Assembly (NCBI GenBank): GCA_023129415.1
Contig: JAGMCF010000060.1
Coordinates: 1-44,466 of the forward strand
Direction: 5' to 3'
Source of the DNA: Candidatus Cloacimonadota bacterium
GTDB lineage: Bacteria > Cloacimonadota > Cloacimonadia > JGIOTU-2
DNA length: 44,466 nt
Below, piece after piece: positions 1-8,049 of the stretch (position 1 is the first letter of the stretch; each line of letters opens with the position of its first letter). The translations under genes were made by a program, and so were the position numbers. The notes below the pieces were generated by a model that saw only the letters and a list, made by a program, of their open reading frames with translations, was not told where the DNA came from and searched no databases.

Positions 1-361
1 GAAGCGTGTTACAATTTTAATCCACCTCAGATAAACCAAGATAAGGCAGATAAACACTAATAAGATAAATATTTAACTCTTAAAAATAAAGATTAAATAA
101 TCAACAAAAATAAACTTTATTAGTGTTCTCCTGCCTGCCCACCGAAACCATGTGAAGGAGGGCTCGCTATTTCAGGGGAACACGGAACTCTATCCCGTCT
201 GCCACCTGCGAAACTTGAGTTAATTAATTAAACACAAAGAGCACTAATCCCAATTTTAATCGGGAGAACACAAAGAAAAAATTTATATTAGAATGATAAA
301 TACTTAAAATGAATTATTTATACACCTTTGTGAGCTTTGTGTTCTTTGTGTTGAAAAAAAT
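1..361. other. Gene-free left edge with spacer repeats
   Basis: I see no credible gene. The stretch holds short AT-rich words, a GC-richer patch at about 130-230 that looks like a repeat remnant, a degenerate CCC(A/G)AT...ATCGGG palindrome at 248-264, and iterated 'TTTGTG' words at about 325-356 of the kind found in front of many genes in this window. It lies downstream of ftsY, whose stop is at 362-364. Confidence 0.5.
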
Positions 362-1297
362 TTAATCAAAGATCGCTTTAACAAAATCATCTGCATTAAA
401 TTCTCTAATATCTTCAACCTTTTCCCCTATTCCAATAGCTTTAACAGGAATATTCAAACAGTCCTTAATTCCAATTACAACCCCACCTTTGGCAGTTCCA
501 TCTAATTTTGTTAGAATAATACCTGATATAGGAATGGATTCTACAAATTTTTTAGCTTGTTGCACACCATTCTGTCCAGTAGTTGCATCTATTACTAAAT
601 AAGTTTCATGAGGAGCATCTGGAATAATTTTCTTTGTTACACGGACAATTTTTTCTAATTCTCTCATCAGATTTATTTTTGTATGAAGACGACCAGCAGT
701 GTCAATTAGAACAACATCATATTTATTTGTTATAGCAGAATTAAGAGCATTAAAAACAACTGATGAAGGGTCAGAGCCATAATTTTGCGATAAGATATTT
801 ACATTGATTCTTTTTGCCCAAATATCTAATTGTTCAATAGCGGCAGCTCTAAATGTATCTGCTGCAACAAGCAATACCTTCTTATCATTTTCTTTAAATT
901 TATATGCAAGTTTTGCAATTGCAGTAGTTTTGCCAACACCATTAACTCCAACAAAAAGAATTACAAAAGGTTTTATTGCTGGAGAAAAATTTATGTGCTT
1001 GATATCTTTGTATTCATCATGTAAAATTTCATTTATTATATGTTCTAATGATTCGTAAATTTTATGAATGTCTATAATTTTCTTTAGTCGAATTTCTTCT
1101 TGTAATTTACTCATTATCTTATTTGTTACAACTATTCCAAGGTCTGCTTGAATGAGCACATCTTCAATACCTTCCATCAGATTTTCATCAACTTTACCAC
1201 AGATATGAATTACTTCTGTAATCTGTTTAACAAATGCATTATGAGTTTTTGCTAATTTTTCTTTTAACTTGCTAACAATAGACAAATAAATCTCCAA
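362..1297 (-). CDS. ftsY: Signal recognition particle receptor FtsY
   Basis: SRP-receptor GTPase that docks SRP-ribosome complexes at the inner membrane for co-translational insertion. The 311 residues show an N-terminal helical N domain (about 1-100) and then the G domain: P-loop GVNGVGKTT at 117-125, the insertion-box stretch AADTFRAAA near 145-153, DTAGR at 199-203 and TKLD at 263-266, with a C-terminal GIGE..EDIREF motif. There is no long acidic A domain, so this is the short form of the family. The assigned start is TTG at 1297; no ATG and no clear Shine-Dalgarno lies nearby, so the exact N-terminus is uncertain. It is followed by the gene-free left edge and preceded by a palindrome and tRNA-Val. 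Family assignment is secure. Confidence 0.96.
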   Translation of the reverse strand: MEIYLSIVSKLKEKLAKTHNAFVKQITEVIHICGKVDENLMEGIEDVLIQADLGIVVTNKIMSKLQEEIRLKKIIDIHKIYESLEHIINEILHDEYKDIKHINFSPAIKPFVILFVGVNGVGKTTAIAKLAYKFKENDKKVLLVAADTFRAAAIEQLDIWAKRINVNILSQNYGSDPSSVVFNALNSAITNKYDVVLIDTAGRLHTKINLMRELEKIVRVTKKIIPDAPHETYLVIDATTGQNGVQQAKKFVESIPISGIILTKLDGTAKGGVVIGIKDCLNIPVKAIGIGEKVEDIREFNADDFVKAIFD

Positions 1298-1364
1298 AGA
1301 ATTTACCGCAGATTTTATAGTATAAAATATTAATCAAGTTTTTCGGTGAAATTTTTAAGTAATA

Positions 1365-1397
1365 AGACCTTCAAGGTTTTTAAAACCTTGAAGGTCT
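1365..1397. repeat. 33-bp perfect palindrome (16-bp arms)
   Basis: Left arm 1365-1380 (AGACCTTCAAGGTTTT), central T at 1381, right arm 1382-1397. It lies between tRNA-Val and ftsY. The A/T-rich centre and lack of a T-run after it argue against a plain intrinsic terminator. It looks like a dispersed palindromic unit, though it could still end tRNA transcripts. Confidence 0.8.
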
Positions 1398-1471
1398 CCA
1401 AAAGGTTTCAGAAATAGTACCAAAGCTTTTTAGTAAATATTGAATTATATACTAAAAATTATAGATTTCAG

Positions 1472-1548
1472 TGGTGGGCAGCACAGGATTTGAACCTGTG
1501 ACATCCACGATGTGAACGTGGCACTCTAACCAACTGAGTTAGCTGCCC
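1472..1548 (-). tRNA. tRNA-Val (anticodon CAC)
   Basis: On the minus strand the sequence folds as a complete cloverleaf. The acceptor GGGCAGC pairs with GCTGCCC; U8 and A9 are present; the D stem is ACTC/GAGT; the anticodon stem CCACG/CGTGG encloses loop TTCACAT (anticodon CAC, reading GTG); the T arm is ACAGG-TTCAAAT-CCTGT; then A73 and an encoded CCA (1472-1474). It begins 20 nt after the ppdK stop on the same strand, so it may be cut out of a ppdK read-through transcript. Confidence 0.96.
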
Positions 1549-1568
1549 CTTTATTTATTCAAATATAT

Positions 1569-4286
1569 TTAATCTTTTAATGCGGCTTGGGCTGCTGCAA
1601 GTCTTGCAATTGGAACCCTATAAGGGGAACAGCTAACATAATCAAGCCCGACTTGATGACAAAATTCTACAGAGCTTGGTTCACCCCCATGCTCACCACA
1701 GATTCCAATAACTAATTTTGGATTAGTTTTTCTTCCTTTCTCAACTCCGATTTTCACCAATTGACCAATACCTTTTCTGTCAAGCACCTGGAATGGGTCT
1801 TTTTCATAGATTCCCATTTCAACATACTCTTTCAAAAATTTTCCAGCATCATCTCTTGAAAAGCCACATCCCATTTGTGTTAAGTCATTTGTGCCAAAAG
1901 AGAAAAATTCTGCATATTCAGCTATTTCATCTGCAACGAGACAAGCCCTGGGAATTTCTATCATCGTACCAATTTTATAATGAAGATTAACACCATATTG
2001 TCTGATTATCTCATTAGCAATTTTTCTGGAGCTTTGTTCAAGAATTGTAAATTCCTTTGCATTTCCTACAAGAGGAATCATAATTTCTGGTCTTGCATCA
2101 ATTCCTTTTTTCTTAAGGTAACAAGCAGATTCAATAATTGCTTCCACCTGCATTTTATATATATCTGGAAATGTTATTCCTAATCTGCACCCTCGATGAC
2201 CTAACATGGGATTGTATTCAAAGAGTTGTCCTATTTTTGCTTTGATATTTTGCATAGGGTAGTTAAATTTCTTTGCTAAATTTTTTATTTCCTCTTCGTC
2301 ATCTTTATCAGGAAGAAACTCATGAAGAGGGGGGTCTAACAGACGGATTGTTACAGGAAATCCCTGCATTGCTTCTAATATGCCTTTAAAGTCTTCAATT
2401 TGCATCTTTTTTAATTCTGCAAGAGGGAATTTTCTTTCTTCAGGATTTTCAGCTAATATCATTCCTCGTATGAAATTTATTCTATCCGCATCAAAAAACA
2501 TATGTTCAGTACGACATAGACCGATTCCAACAGCACCAAAGTCTCTTGCTACCCTTGCATCTTTAGGAGTGTCTGCGTTAGCATGTACTTCTAATTTGCT
2601 TGTTTTATCAGCCCATTTCATTAACTTTTCAAAGTCATCTGAAAGTTCTGGAGGAACAGTGCCGACCTGTCCTTTTATTACTTCTCCAGTAGAGCCATCA
2701 AGAGAAATGAAATCACCTTCATTTATTTCTTGATTATGCGCGGTAAATTTTTTCTTTTTTAGATTAATATTAATATCGCCACATCCAACAATACAGCATT
2801 TTCCCATTCCTCTTGCTATAACGGCCGCGTGAGAGGTCATTCCACCGCGAACGGTTAATATTCCCTGAGCAGCATCCATACCAGCGATGTCTTCTGGTGA
2901 GGTCTCGGTTCTAACTAATATTGTTAGTTCATTTCTTTCACGCCATTTTACTGCATCTTCTGCGAAGAAAACCACCCTTCCAACAGCAGCACCAGGTGAG
3001 GCAGGAAGACCTCTTGCAAGAAACCTTCCTTCATCAAAAGCTTTCTTTTTCTCATCTGCACTAAAACTTGGATGAAGCAATTGGTCTAATTGTTCTGGCT
3101 GAATTCTAAGTAATGCAGTTGTTTTCGTGATCATCTTCTCTTTTACCATATCAACTGCAATTTTGACAGCAGCTTTTGCGGTTCTCTTTCCTGTTCTTGT
3201 TTGAAGTATATAAATAACTCCATTCTGAATAGTAAATTCAATATCCTGCATATCTTTATAATGATTTTCCAATTTATTTTGAATTTCATAAAGAGGATTG
3301 TAAACCTCTGGCATTAATTCCTCTAAGGAGGGATATTTTTCCTTTCTTTCTAATTCTGATATATTGTTACTCTTTGCCCAATCTTCTGAGTCCTTTTTTG
3401 TAATCTGGTGAGGAGTTCTTATCCCAGCCACAACATCTTCTCCTTGTGCATCAACTAAAAACTCTCCAAAAAATTTGTTTTTGCCTGTGGAAGGATTTCT
3501 TGTAAAAGCAACACCGGTTGCACAATCTCTTCCCATATTTCCAAAAACCATTACTTGTACATTTACAGCAGTGCCAAGGAGACCAGTAATTGAATTAATC
3601 TCACGATATTTTTTTGCACGCTCATTATTCCAGGATCTAAAAACAGCTCCGATTGATAGCCAGAGCTGTCTTCTGGAGTCCTGTGGGAATTCTTCACCCA
3701 ACTCATCAAAATATAATTTTTTAAACTCTCTCACAATATATTTGAAATCGTTTGCAGTTAGCTCAGTATCAAGAGAAATATTTTTACCACTCTTTACAAT
3801 AGAGATAATGTCTTCAAACTTTTCAGACTTAATACCGAAAACCACATTACCAAACATCTGAATTAATCTGCGATATGCATCCCAGACAAATCTTGGGTTA
3901 TTTGTTAATTTTACAAATCCTTCAACCACTTTGTCATTCAAACCGAGATTCAGAATTGTATCCATCATACCAGGCATAGAAACAGCAGCACCAGAACGAA
4001 CTGATAGCAAGAGTGGATTTGAAGGATCTCCAAACTTTTTATTCATAATATTTTCAAGTTTTTTTAAATTATCCTCAACTTCTTCTGCTATTTTTTCTGG
4101 ATAAGTATAATTATGCTTATTAAAATAGTCACAGACTTCTGTTGAGATTGTAAATCCGGGAGGTACAGGTATTCCCAGATTAACCATTTCTGCAAGGTTT
4201 GCACCCTTTCCACCTAAGAGATTCTTCATTGTGCGGTCACCGTCAGCTTTTGAACTGCCGAAAAAGTATACATACTTATTCATCAT
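1569..4286 (-). CDS. ppdK: Pyruvate, phosphate dikinase
   Basis: Interconverts pyruvate + ATP + Pi and PEP + AMP + PPi in the cytoplasm. The 905 residues are full length for the family. The N-terminal ATP-grasp part begins with the GGKGANLAEM motif (about 25-34) and includes the SVRSGAAVSMPGMMDT nucleotide-binding stretch (about 95-110). The swivelling domain carries GGMTSHAAVIARG, with the phosphorylated His at 486 and the regulatory Thr at 484. The PEP/pyruvate TIM barrel ends with GICGEHGGEP, whose catalytic Cys is about 863. The start is MMNK; the second ATG is an equally possible start. A reversible PPi-linked enzyme suggests glycolysis and gluconeogenesis on a tight energy budget, as in fermenters, but that is inference. 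No PDRP regulator is seen nearby. Confidence 0.97.
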   Translation of the reverse strand: MMNKYVYFFGSSKADGDRTMKNLLGGKGANLAEMVNLGIPVPPGFTISTEVCDYFNKHNYTYPEKIAEEVEDNLKKLENIMNKKFGDPSNPLLLSVRSGAAVSMPGMMDTILNLGLNDKVVEGFVKLTNNPRFVWDAYRRLIQMFGNVVFGIKSEKFEDIISIVKSGKNISLDTELTANDFKYIVREFKKLYFDELGEEFPQDSRRQLWLSIGAVFRSWNNERAKKYREINSITGLLGTAVNVQVMVFGNMGRDCATGVAFTRNPSTGKNKFFGEFLVDAQGEDVVAGIRTPHQITKKDSEDWAKSNNISELERKEKYPSLEELMPEVYNPLYEIQNKLENHYKDMQDIEFTIQNGVIYILQTRTGKRTAKAAVKIAVDMVKEKMITKTTALLRIQPEQLDQLLHPSFSADEKKKAFDEGRFLARGLPASPGAAVGRVVFFAEDAVKWRERNELTILVRTETSPEDIAGMDAAQGILTVRGGMTSHAAVIARGMGKCCIVGCGDININLKKKKFTAHNQEINEGDFISLDGSTGEVIKGQVGTVPPELSDDFEKLMKWADKTSKLEVHANADTPKDARVARDFGAVGIGLCRTEHMFFDADRINFIRGMILAENPEERKFPLAELKKMQIEDFKGILEAMQGFPVTIRLLDPPLHEFLPDKDDEEEIKNLAKKFNYPMQNIKAKIGQLFEYNPMLGHRGCRLGITFPDIYKMQVEAIIESACYLKKKGIDARPEIMIPLVGNAKEFTILEQSSRKIANEIIRQYGVNLHYKIGTMIEIPRACLVADEIAEYAEFFSFGTNDLTQMGCGFSRDDAGKFLKEYVEMGIYEKDPFQVLDRKGIGQLVKIGVEKGRKTNPKLVIGICGEHGGEPSSVEFCHQVGLDYVSCSPYRVPIARLAAAQAALKD

Positions 4287-4342
4287 TCTTCCTTCATGTT
4301 TATTGAATTAATAAAATGATCAATTAGTAAATTGAAATATTA

Positions 4343-4427
4343 GTTACCAATTTACCAGTTTACCAATTTACCAATTTACCAATTTACCATTTCACTAATT
4401 TACAAGTTCACTAATTTACCAGTTTAC
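4343..4427. repeat. Degenerate 10-bp tandem repeat (AATTTACCAG-like)
   Basis: About eight imperfect copies of a decamer such as AATTTACCAG, AATTTACCAA or AGTTCACTAA. The run starts downstream of the ppdK start region and continues through the nadD stop, so the last codons of nadD (K-L-V-N-stop) are written in repeat sequence. A related run sits at the birA stop (about 24150-24215). Confidence 0.8.
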
Positions 4428-5004
4428 TATATAGTTTATTTTCTATAATATATTTTTCTACATCCTTAGGTAATAATCCATCAATTGGGAGATTATTCAT
4501 AATATTATTTCTTATTGTATTTGAAGATATGTCAATCAGGGGCATATTTAAAAATTGTAATTTGTTATAATATTCAAGGTTGGCAAATATTTTTCTTGAG
4601 TTTACATCTCTACTTAAAACAACAAATTTTGCATAATTAAAGAGTTCATTATATTTATACCATCTCTTGAGTTCTGTAACATTGTCTTCTCCAATCAAGA
4701 ATATCACCTCAGCTTTTGGATAAAGTTTTTTGATAGTTTTGAGAGTATCATAAGTATATGTGGGATCCTTTTCATATTTTTTCTTTTCAAGTTCAGAAAC
4801 TTTAAAATACTTATATTTTTTTATTGCTAACTTAACCATTTCTAATCTATGGATATAATCAGCAGAAGCCTTCTTAAGAGGTGGATTACCTGAAGGTATG
4901 AAAAGTATCAAATCAAGATTCAGTTTTTTCAGACAGAATTCAGCTACTTTAATATGTCCGAGATGAATAGGGTCGAATGTTCCACCTAATATTCCCAGTC
5001 TCAT
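4411..5004 (-). CDS. nadD: Nicotinate-nucleotide adenylyltransferase NadD
   Basis: Adenylates nicotinate mononucleotide to deamido-NAD+, the penultimate step of NAD synthesis. The 197 residues match the family length. The nucleotidyltransferase signature GGTFDPIHLGH is at residues 7-17 and the second phosphate-binding motif ISSNTIR is near 160. The middle stretch FLIGEDNVTELKRWYKYNEL is the usual substrate-recognition region. The ATG at 5004 opens directly on the signature strand (MRLGILGG), so the start is secure. The C-terminus SKLVN is encoded by the neighbouring decamer repeat, suggesting repeat growth has rewritten the last residues. The leader is interrupted by a palindrome-ended mini-element (5024-5127). 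Confidence 0.95.
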   Translation of the reverse strand: MRLGILGGTFDPIHLGHIKVAEFCLKKLNLDLILFIPSGNPPLKKASADYIHRLEMVKLAIKKYKYFKVSELEKKKYEKDPTYTYDTLKTIKKLYPKAEVIFLIGEDNVTELKRWYKYNELFNYAKFVVLSRDVNSRKIFANLEYYNKLQFLNMPLIDISSNTIRNNIMNNLPIDGLLPKDVEKYIIENKLYSKLVN

Positions 5005-5023
5005 TTTTCTTTACCACCGATTC

Positions 5024-5127
5024 ACCCCGTGTAATATAAAGCGGTTCTTAAAAGGCGATATAAAAAGCCTGGGAGATGCGATATAAAATACTATGGATAT
5101 TACTCTCCAGCACTTATTACACGGGGT
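5024..5127. mobile_element. Palindrome-ended mini-element with CCCCGT termini (104 bp)
   Basis: Perfect 13-bp terminal inverted repeats: 5024-5036 (ACCCCGTGTAATA) and 5115-5127. The interior holds a repeated GCGATATAAAA word and no coding capacity. The outer context TTC|ACCCCGT...ACGGGGT|AAA is the same as for the element at 38988-39052. It splits the nadD leader: CACCGATTCACC on one side and CACCGAGTTTCACCG on the other. Likely a non-autonomous, MITE-like insertion; no transposase with matching ends is in the window. Confidence 0.6.
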
Positions 5128-5192
5128 AAACACCGAGTTTCACCGAACATAATTTTTTTTGGGTGTTTTCAGTGAACTCTGTGGTTAATTTA

Positions 5193-5936
5193 TCAATTTT
5201 TGTTAGATAAGTATCTTTCGATTTCTTTAATATATGGATGGTCGGGACATTTTTGAATAAATGTTTCTAATACCTTATTAAGAGAATCCCAATCCTTCTT
5301 CTTATTATAAATTTTAGCAGCAAGAATCAAGGCTTTCTTATCAATTTCTTCATTAGTATCTTCATTAGTATCTTCATCAAATATCTCATATAAATACATA
5401 AGCGCAGCATTATAGTATTCCATTTTGTAATAGATATAAGCATTTTCATATTTCTTTTCTAATAGTTCATTTCTACATTTATTGAGAATACCAACAGCTT
5501 GAGCTTTTTTTTCAGATTTAGGATATCTAATAAGAAAATATTCAAACTGTTCGATTGCTTTTTTGGTCTCTTCTTGATCATAATAAGAAGGATATGAAAG
5601 TTTGTACCAGCACATACCTATCATAAATTCAACATCTTCAGAATATTTTGAAACTGGGAAGAGTCGAAGGAGTTCTTCATATTCAAAGATTGCATCCTCA
5701 TAAAGTTTTAAGTTATAGTAACAGTTTGCTAATTGATATTGAGCCTTTTTTACAAGAGTATCACCTTTACTCTCGAAAGTAATTTTTTCATAAATTTCCT
5801 GTGCTGGACGATATCGTTTTTTTGCATAAAAGTCATCTGCAACTTGAATCCTTTGCCTTGTACCCATTTCTTCAATTGAAATTTTATGAGCACATGCGAT
5901 AATTGGTATTAGTAATAATATAAATATTTTTTTCAT
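5193..5936 (-). CDS. BamD-like TPR outer-membrane lipoprotein
   Basis: 247 residues with a lipoprotein signal (MKKIFILLLIPIIAC; lipobox IIAC, Cys at 15), then TPR-type helical pairs across about 28-160: YAKKRYRPAQEIYEKI, AQYQLANCYYNLKLYEDAIFEYEELLRLFP, FMIGMCWYKLS and AIEQFEYFLIRYPKSEKAQ. This is the architecture of BamD/YfiO, the lipoprotein partner of BamA in beta-barrel assembly. The second half, normally more TPRs, carries a small acidic stutter (DEDTNEDTNE, about 189-198) from a short in-frame repeat. It sits beside another TPR lipoprotein (6073-6807). BamD is the best match; a generic outer-membrane TPR lipoprotein cannot be excluded. Confidence 0.75.
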   Translation of the reverse strand: MKKIFILLLIPIIACAHKISIEEMGTRQRIQVADDFYAKKRYRPAQEIYEKITFESKGDTLVKKAQYQLANCYYNLKLYEDAIFEYEELLRLFPVSKYSEDVEFMIGMCWYKLSYPSYYDQEETKKAIEQFEYFLIRYPKSEKKAQAVGILNKCRNELLEKKYENAYIYYKMEYYNAALMYLYEIFDEDTNEDTNEEIDKKALILAAKIYNKKKDWDSLNKVLETFIQKCPDHPYIKEIERYLSNKN

Positions 5937-6072
5937 ATGTAAATCCTTTTTTAGCCACGAACAACACGAACTGACACGAACAAAATCTTATTCATAAAAT
6001 TGAACCTTTTTAAATTATTGATAATTTTCATGTTCCTTTGTCCCGACAAGTCGGGATATATGTTTCATATGA

Positions 6073-6807
6073 TTATCTATTTTCTAACTGAATAATTCTA
6101 TCTCTAACAATGTTCATTCTTTCATAGTTTGGAAACTGTTTTCGGATTTCACGTAATTGTGTTAATGCGCCTTCGAATTCTCCCATATCAGAAAGACATA
6201 AAGCAATTTTTAATTTTGCATCCACAACTTTTTCTGAGGTTGGATAATTAATTACTACTTTATCGAATTGATATATTGCAGTTTCAAACTGTTCTAAAGA
6301 ATAGTAACATTCACCTATCCAATACTGTGAATTAACTGCTAAAGTACTATCTGGAAACTCTTCTATAAATTGTGTAAATTTTGAGATACTTTCTTGGTAT
6401 TCATTATCAATATAAAGGTTTCTTGCTTTTTGATACAATTCTTCAGGAGAAATTTTCTTTTGCTCAGGAGAAATCGGTTTTTCTTCCTTTTGCAAATTAC
6501 TAATAATTTCCTGGTGAGAAGTTACTTTTGAATTGATATTGTTTATCTTAGAATCTAATAGAGAAATTTTTGATTGCAAGATTTCTATTGCAGCTAACTT
6601 TTCCTCCAAACTTTTGATACTTTGAGAATTTGATTCATTTACCTGCACAATTTTGTAATAATTACTATCAACTACAGCAGAAAGCGTATCAATTCTCTGA
6701 ACATTATTTTGTACAATAGTATGCAATTGCTGATATTTTCTACCTTGAGAGCATTGTGTGAGAATAATAGATATAATAACCAGTATTATTAAGGTTATTT
6801 TTTTCAT
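6073..6807 (-). CDS. CpoB/YbgF-like periplasmic coiled-coil TPR lipoprotein
   Basis: 244 residues. A lipoprotein signal ends LTQC (Cys about 19), followed by a long predicted coiled coil (about 30-108, heptad-like LEEKLAAIEILQSKISLLDSKI) and a C-terminal block of three TPRs (about 122-240, including LYQKARNLYIDNEYQESISKFTQFIEEFPDS). That order of coiled coil then TPR is typical of CpoB (YbgF), which links the Tol-Pal system to cell-wall synthesis during outer-membrane constriction. No tolA, tolB or pal is in the window, and CpoB is usually periplasmic rather than lipid-anchored, so the name is by architecture. The Shine-Dalgarno AGGAG lies just before the ATG. Confidence 0.68.
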   Translation of the reverse strand: MKKITLIILVIISIILTQCSQGRKYQQLHTIVQNNVQRIDTLSAVVDSNYYKIVQVNESNSQSIKSLEEKLAAIEILQSKISLLDSKINNINSKVTSHQEIISNLQKEEKPISPEQKKISPEELYQKARNLYIDNEYQESISKFTQFIEEFPDSTLAVNSQYWIGECYYSLEQFETAIYQFDKVVINYPTSEKVVDAKLKIALCLSDMGEFEGALTQLREIRKQFPNYERMNIVRDRIIQLENR

Positions 6808-6830
6808 TATGGTCTCCTTTTATTGATATA

Positions 6831-6850
6831 TTATATGAGATCTGCAAAAT
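6831..6850 (-). promoter_or_regulatory. 20-mer leader motif shared with the cohesin-protein gene
   Basis: Read on the minus strand, ATTTTGCAGATCTCATATAA ends 23 nt before the ATG of the CpoB-like gene. An 18/20 match lies at 44421-44440, 27 nt before the cohesin-protein ATG. It could be a promoter or untranslated leader, or the edge of a dispersed repeat, because both copies continue upstream into a similar CTCACC sequence. Confidence 0.45.
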
Positions 6851-6859
6851 TGAATTTCT

Positions 6860-6979
6860 AACTCACCCTCGGTCCCTCTCTTCAAAGAGAGGGATGACTC
6901 CGAATTCCCCTTCTTCCCGATTCCCATCGGGAGGGTTATCCGCCAAAGGCGGATCTGCCTCTGGCAGAGGGGTTGAGTT
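6860..6979. repeat. Multi-hairpin spacer block
   Basis: The block runs from AACTCACCC to GGGTTGAGTT, imperfectly inverted ends. Nested inside are clean hairpins: 6874-6893 (CCCTCTC/GAGAGGG), 6915-6932 (TCCCGAT/ATCGGGA) and 6939-6953 (TCCGCC/GGCGGA). It is GC-richer than its surroundings. A possible second copy begins at the right edge of the window (about 44450). Confidence 0.6.
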
Positions 6980-7207
6980 AAAAAATTTAATTCTTAAGTT
7001 TTGCTGTAATATTCTTGAAATTTTTCTATTTGCATAACGGTTAGTACGATACGGCATTCTATCGATTACCACCAAACTTTCACCAACAAACAAAGCCCCA
7101 CAATTAGCAAAGATTTTCATTAGAAGACAACGGATGTGCATTTTGTTATGGTCAGGTTATTCGACAATAATATCATGAAAATTTACATCATCCAAAGTAT
7201 TTGTTAA
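6980..7207. other. Gene-free stretch with CATAAC...GTTATG ends
   Basis: No convincing gene. A 120-bp unit at 7032-7151 is bounded by GCATAAC and GTTATGG, an inverted pair, and lies just 3' of the MNT gene. That is where an integron attC site would lie, but the inner arms do not pair well, so this stays a resemblance only. Confidence 0.35.
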
Positions 7208-7522
7208 TTATGTTTTATAAACAAGAACTCCATTCGAACGAATTTCTTCCAAAAAACCAGAAATATCATTATTTAGTTCCAATAGAACCGGTTCTATTCT
7301 CAAATCGATTTTTCTTCTTAATTGGAAAAGTTTTGTTGATTGTTCCAAATAATCATCACCAATTTTTTCTAAAACTATCGCAACATCAATATCACTTTCT
7401 TCTTTTGCATTTCCTTTTGCATAAGAACCGAATAAATATATTTGATTAACTGAATAGTTTTGTCTTACTAATTCACCAAATTGTTTTACAATATTTATAA
7501 CTTTTCTTTGATCCATTGGCAA
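7208..7522 (-). CDS. MNT-family nucleotidyltransferase (antitoxin type)
   Basis: 104-residue minimal nucleotidyltransferase. GSYAKGNAKEESDIDVAIV (32-50) gives the Gly-Ser and the metal-binding Asp44/Asp46; a third Asp (about 73, KIDLRIEP) completes the triad. Known relatives in MNT/HEPN pairs act as antitoxins, some by adenylylating the partner. It overlaps the upstream HEPN gene by 28 bp, so the two are translationally coupled. Start options are M1 or M3 (MPMDQRK), only two codons apart. Activity and target are inferred from the family. Confidence 0.85.
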   Translation of the reverse strand: MPMDQRKVINIVKQFGELVRQNYSVNQIYLFGSYAKGNAKEESDIDVAIVLEKIGDDYLEQSTKLFQLRRKIDLRIEPVLLELNNDISGFLEEIRSNGVLVYKT

Positions 7523-7881
7523 AATTCCTTTGTGTTTTTAATTATTACTTCGCATTTCTCAAAAGATAATTTTTTGAACAATTTATCTTTATAAGTTGGA
7601 TACCTTGCTTTAATATTTAATGGTTCCAATTCATCAATGAATAGTTTTTGAGCATCAGATAATTGATTTTCTAATCCAGTTGATTCTGTTAAATAAGTTA
7701 ATCGATGTGTAAATTTTGGTTGAGAATTTTTTAATGATACATAATAAGCTTTCAGTATTTTTTCAACTGCTTGATGACACATAAAACCAACATATAAATA
7801 TCTTTTTGATTTCAACATTGCTTGTGCGGTTTCAAAATCGTAATCAGATATTTCCAACCAATAACTAATTCTTTTATCCAT
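7495..7881 (-). CDS. HEPN-domain protein (toxin partner of MNT)
   Basis: 128-residue all-helical HEPN protein. The signature FMCHQAVEKILKAYYV (about 33-48) and the later ARYPTYKDKL (about 92-101) match the PF05168-type HEPN domain. The classic RX4-6H RNase motif of HepT is not evident, so it may be a regulatory or substrate-binding HEPN rather than an active RNase. It is the first gene of a two-gene unit, with its 3' end overlapping the MNT gene. A toxin-antitoxin role is inferred from this pairing. Confidence 0.83.
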   Translation of the reverse strand: MDKRISYWLEISDYDFETAQAMLKSKRYLYVGFMCHQAVEKILKAYYVSLKNSQPKFTHRLTYLTESTGLENQLSDAQKLFIDELEPLNIKARYPTYKDKLFKKLSFEKCEVIIKNTKEFCQWIKEKL

Positions 7882-8049
7882 ATGGTAACCGCCTTTTATA
7901 AAGTTAAAATAATTTTTTCAAAAATTAATTCAAATTTCCTCATTTTATCTCAAATTTAGTTTCATAAAACTTTAGTTTTTTATTGGTCAATTTATTCTTT
8001 AATAAACATACCACTGCTTGCCCATAACTCATTACTATATTAATGTTAA

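Noticed and set aside
2380-3861. Long open frames on the plus strand across ppdK
   Set aside because: They are antisense shadows of a complete, strongly conserved enzyme and show no ribosome-binding site or recognisable domain.
4343-4427. CRISPR-like or origin-like iterons near nadD
   Set aside because: The 10-bp units have no unique spacers and no nearby dnaA, rep or cas genes; they extend into a coding end and look like slippage repeats.
6863-7141. 92-residue open frame on the minus strand
   Set aside because: It runs through a multi-hairpin spacer block; the C-terminal half (PPLADNPPDGNREEGEFGV) is translated repeat, there is no ribosome-binding site, and it resembles no family I know.
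7032-7151. Bona fide integron attC site
   Set aside because: Only the outer CATAAC/GTTATG words pair; inner boxes and extrahelical bases are not evident, and no integrase is present. Kept only as a weak lead.
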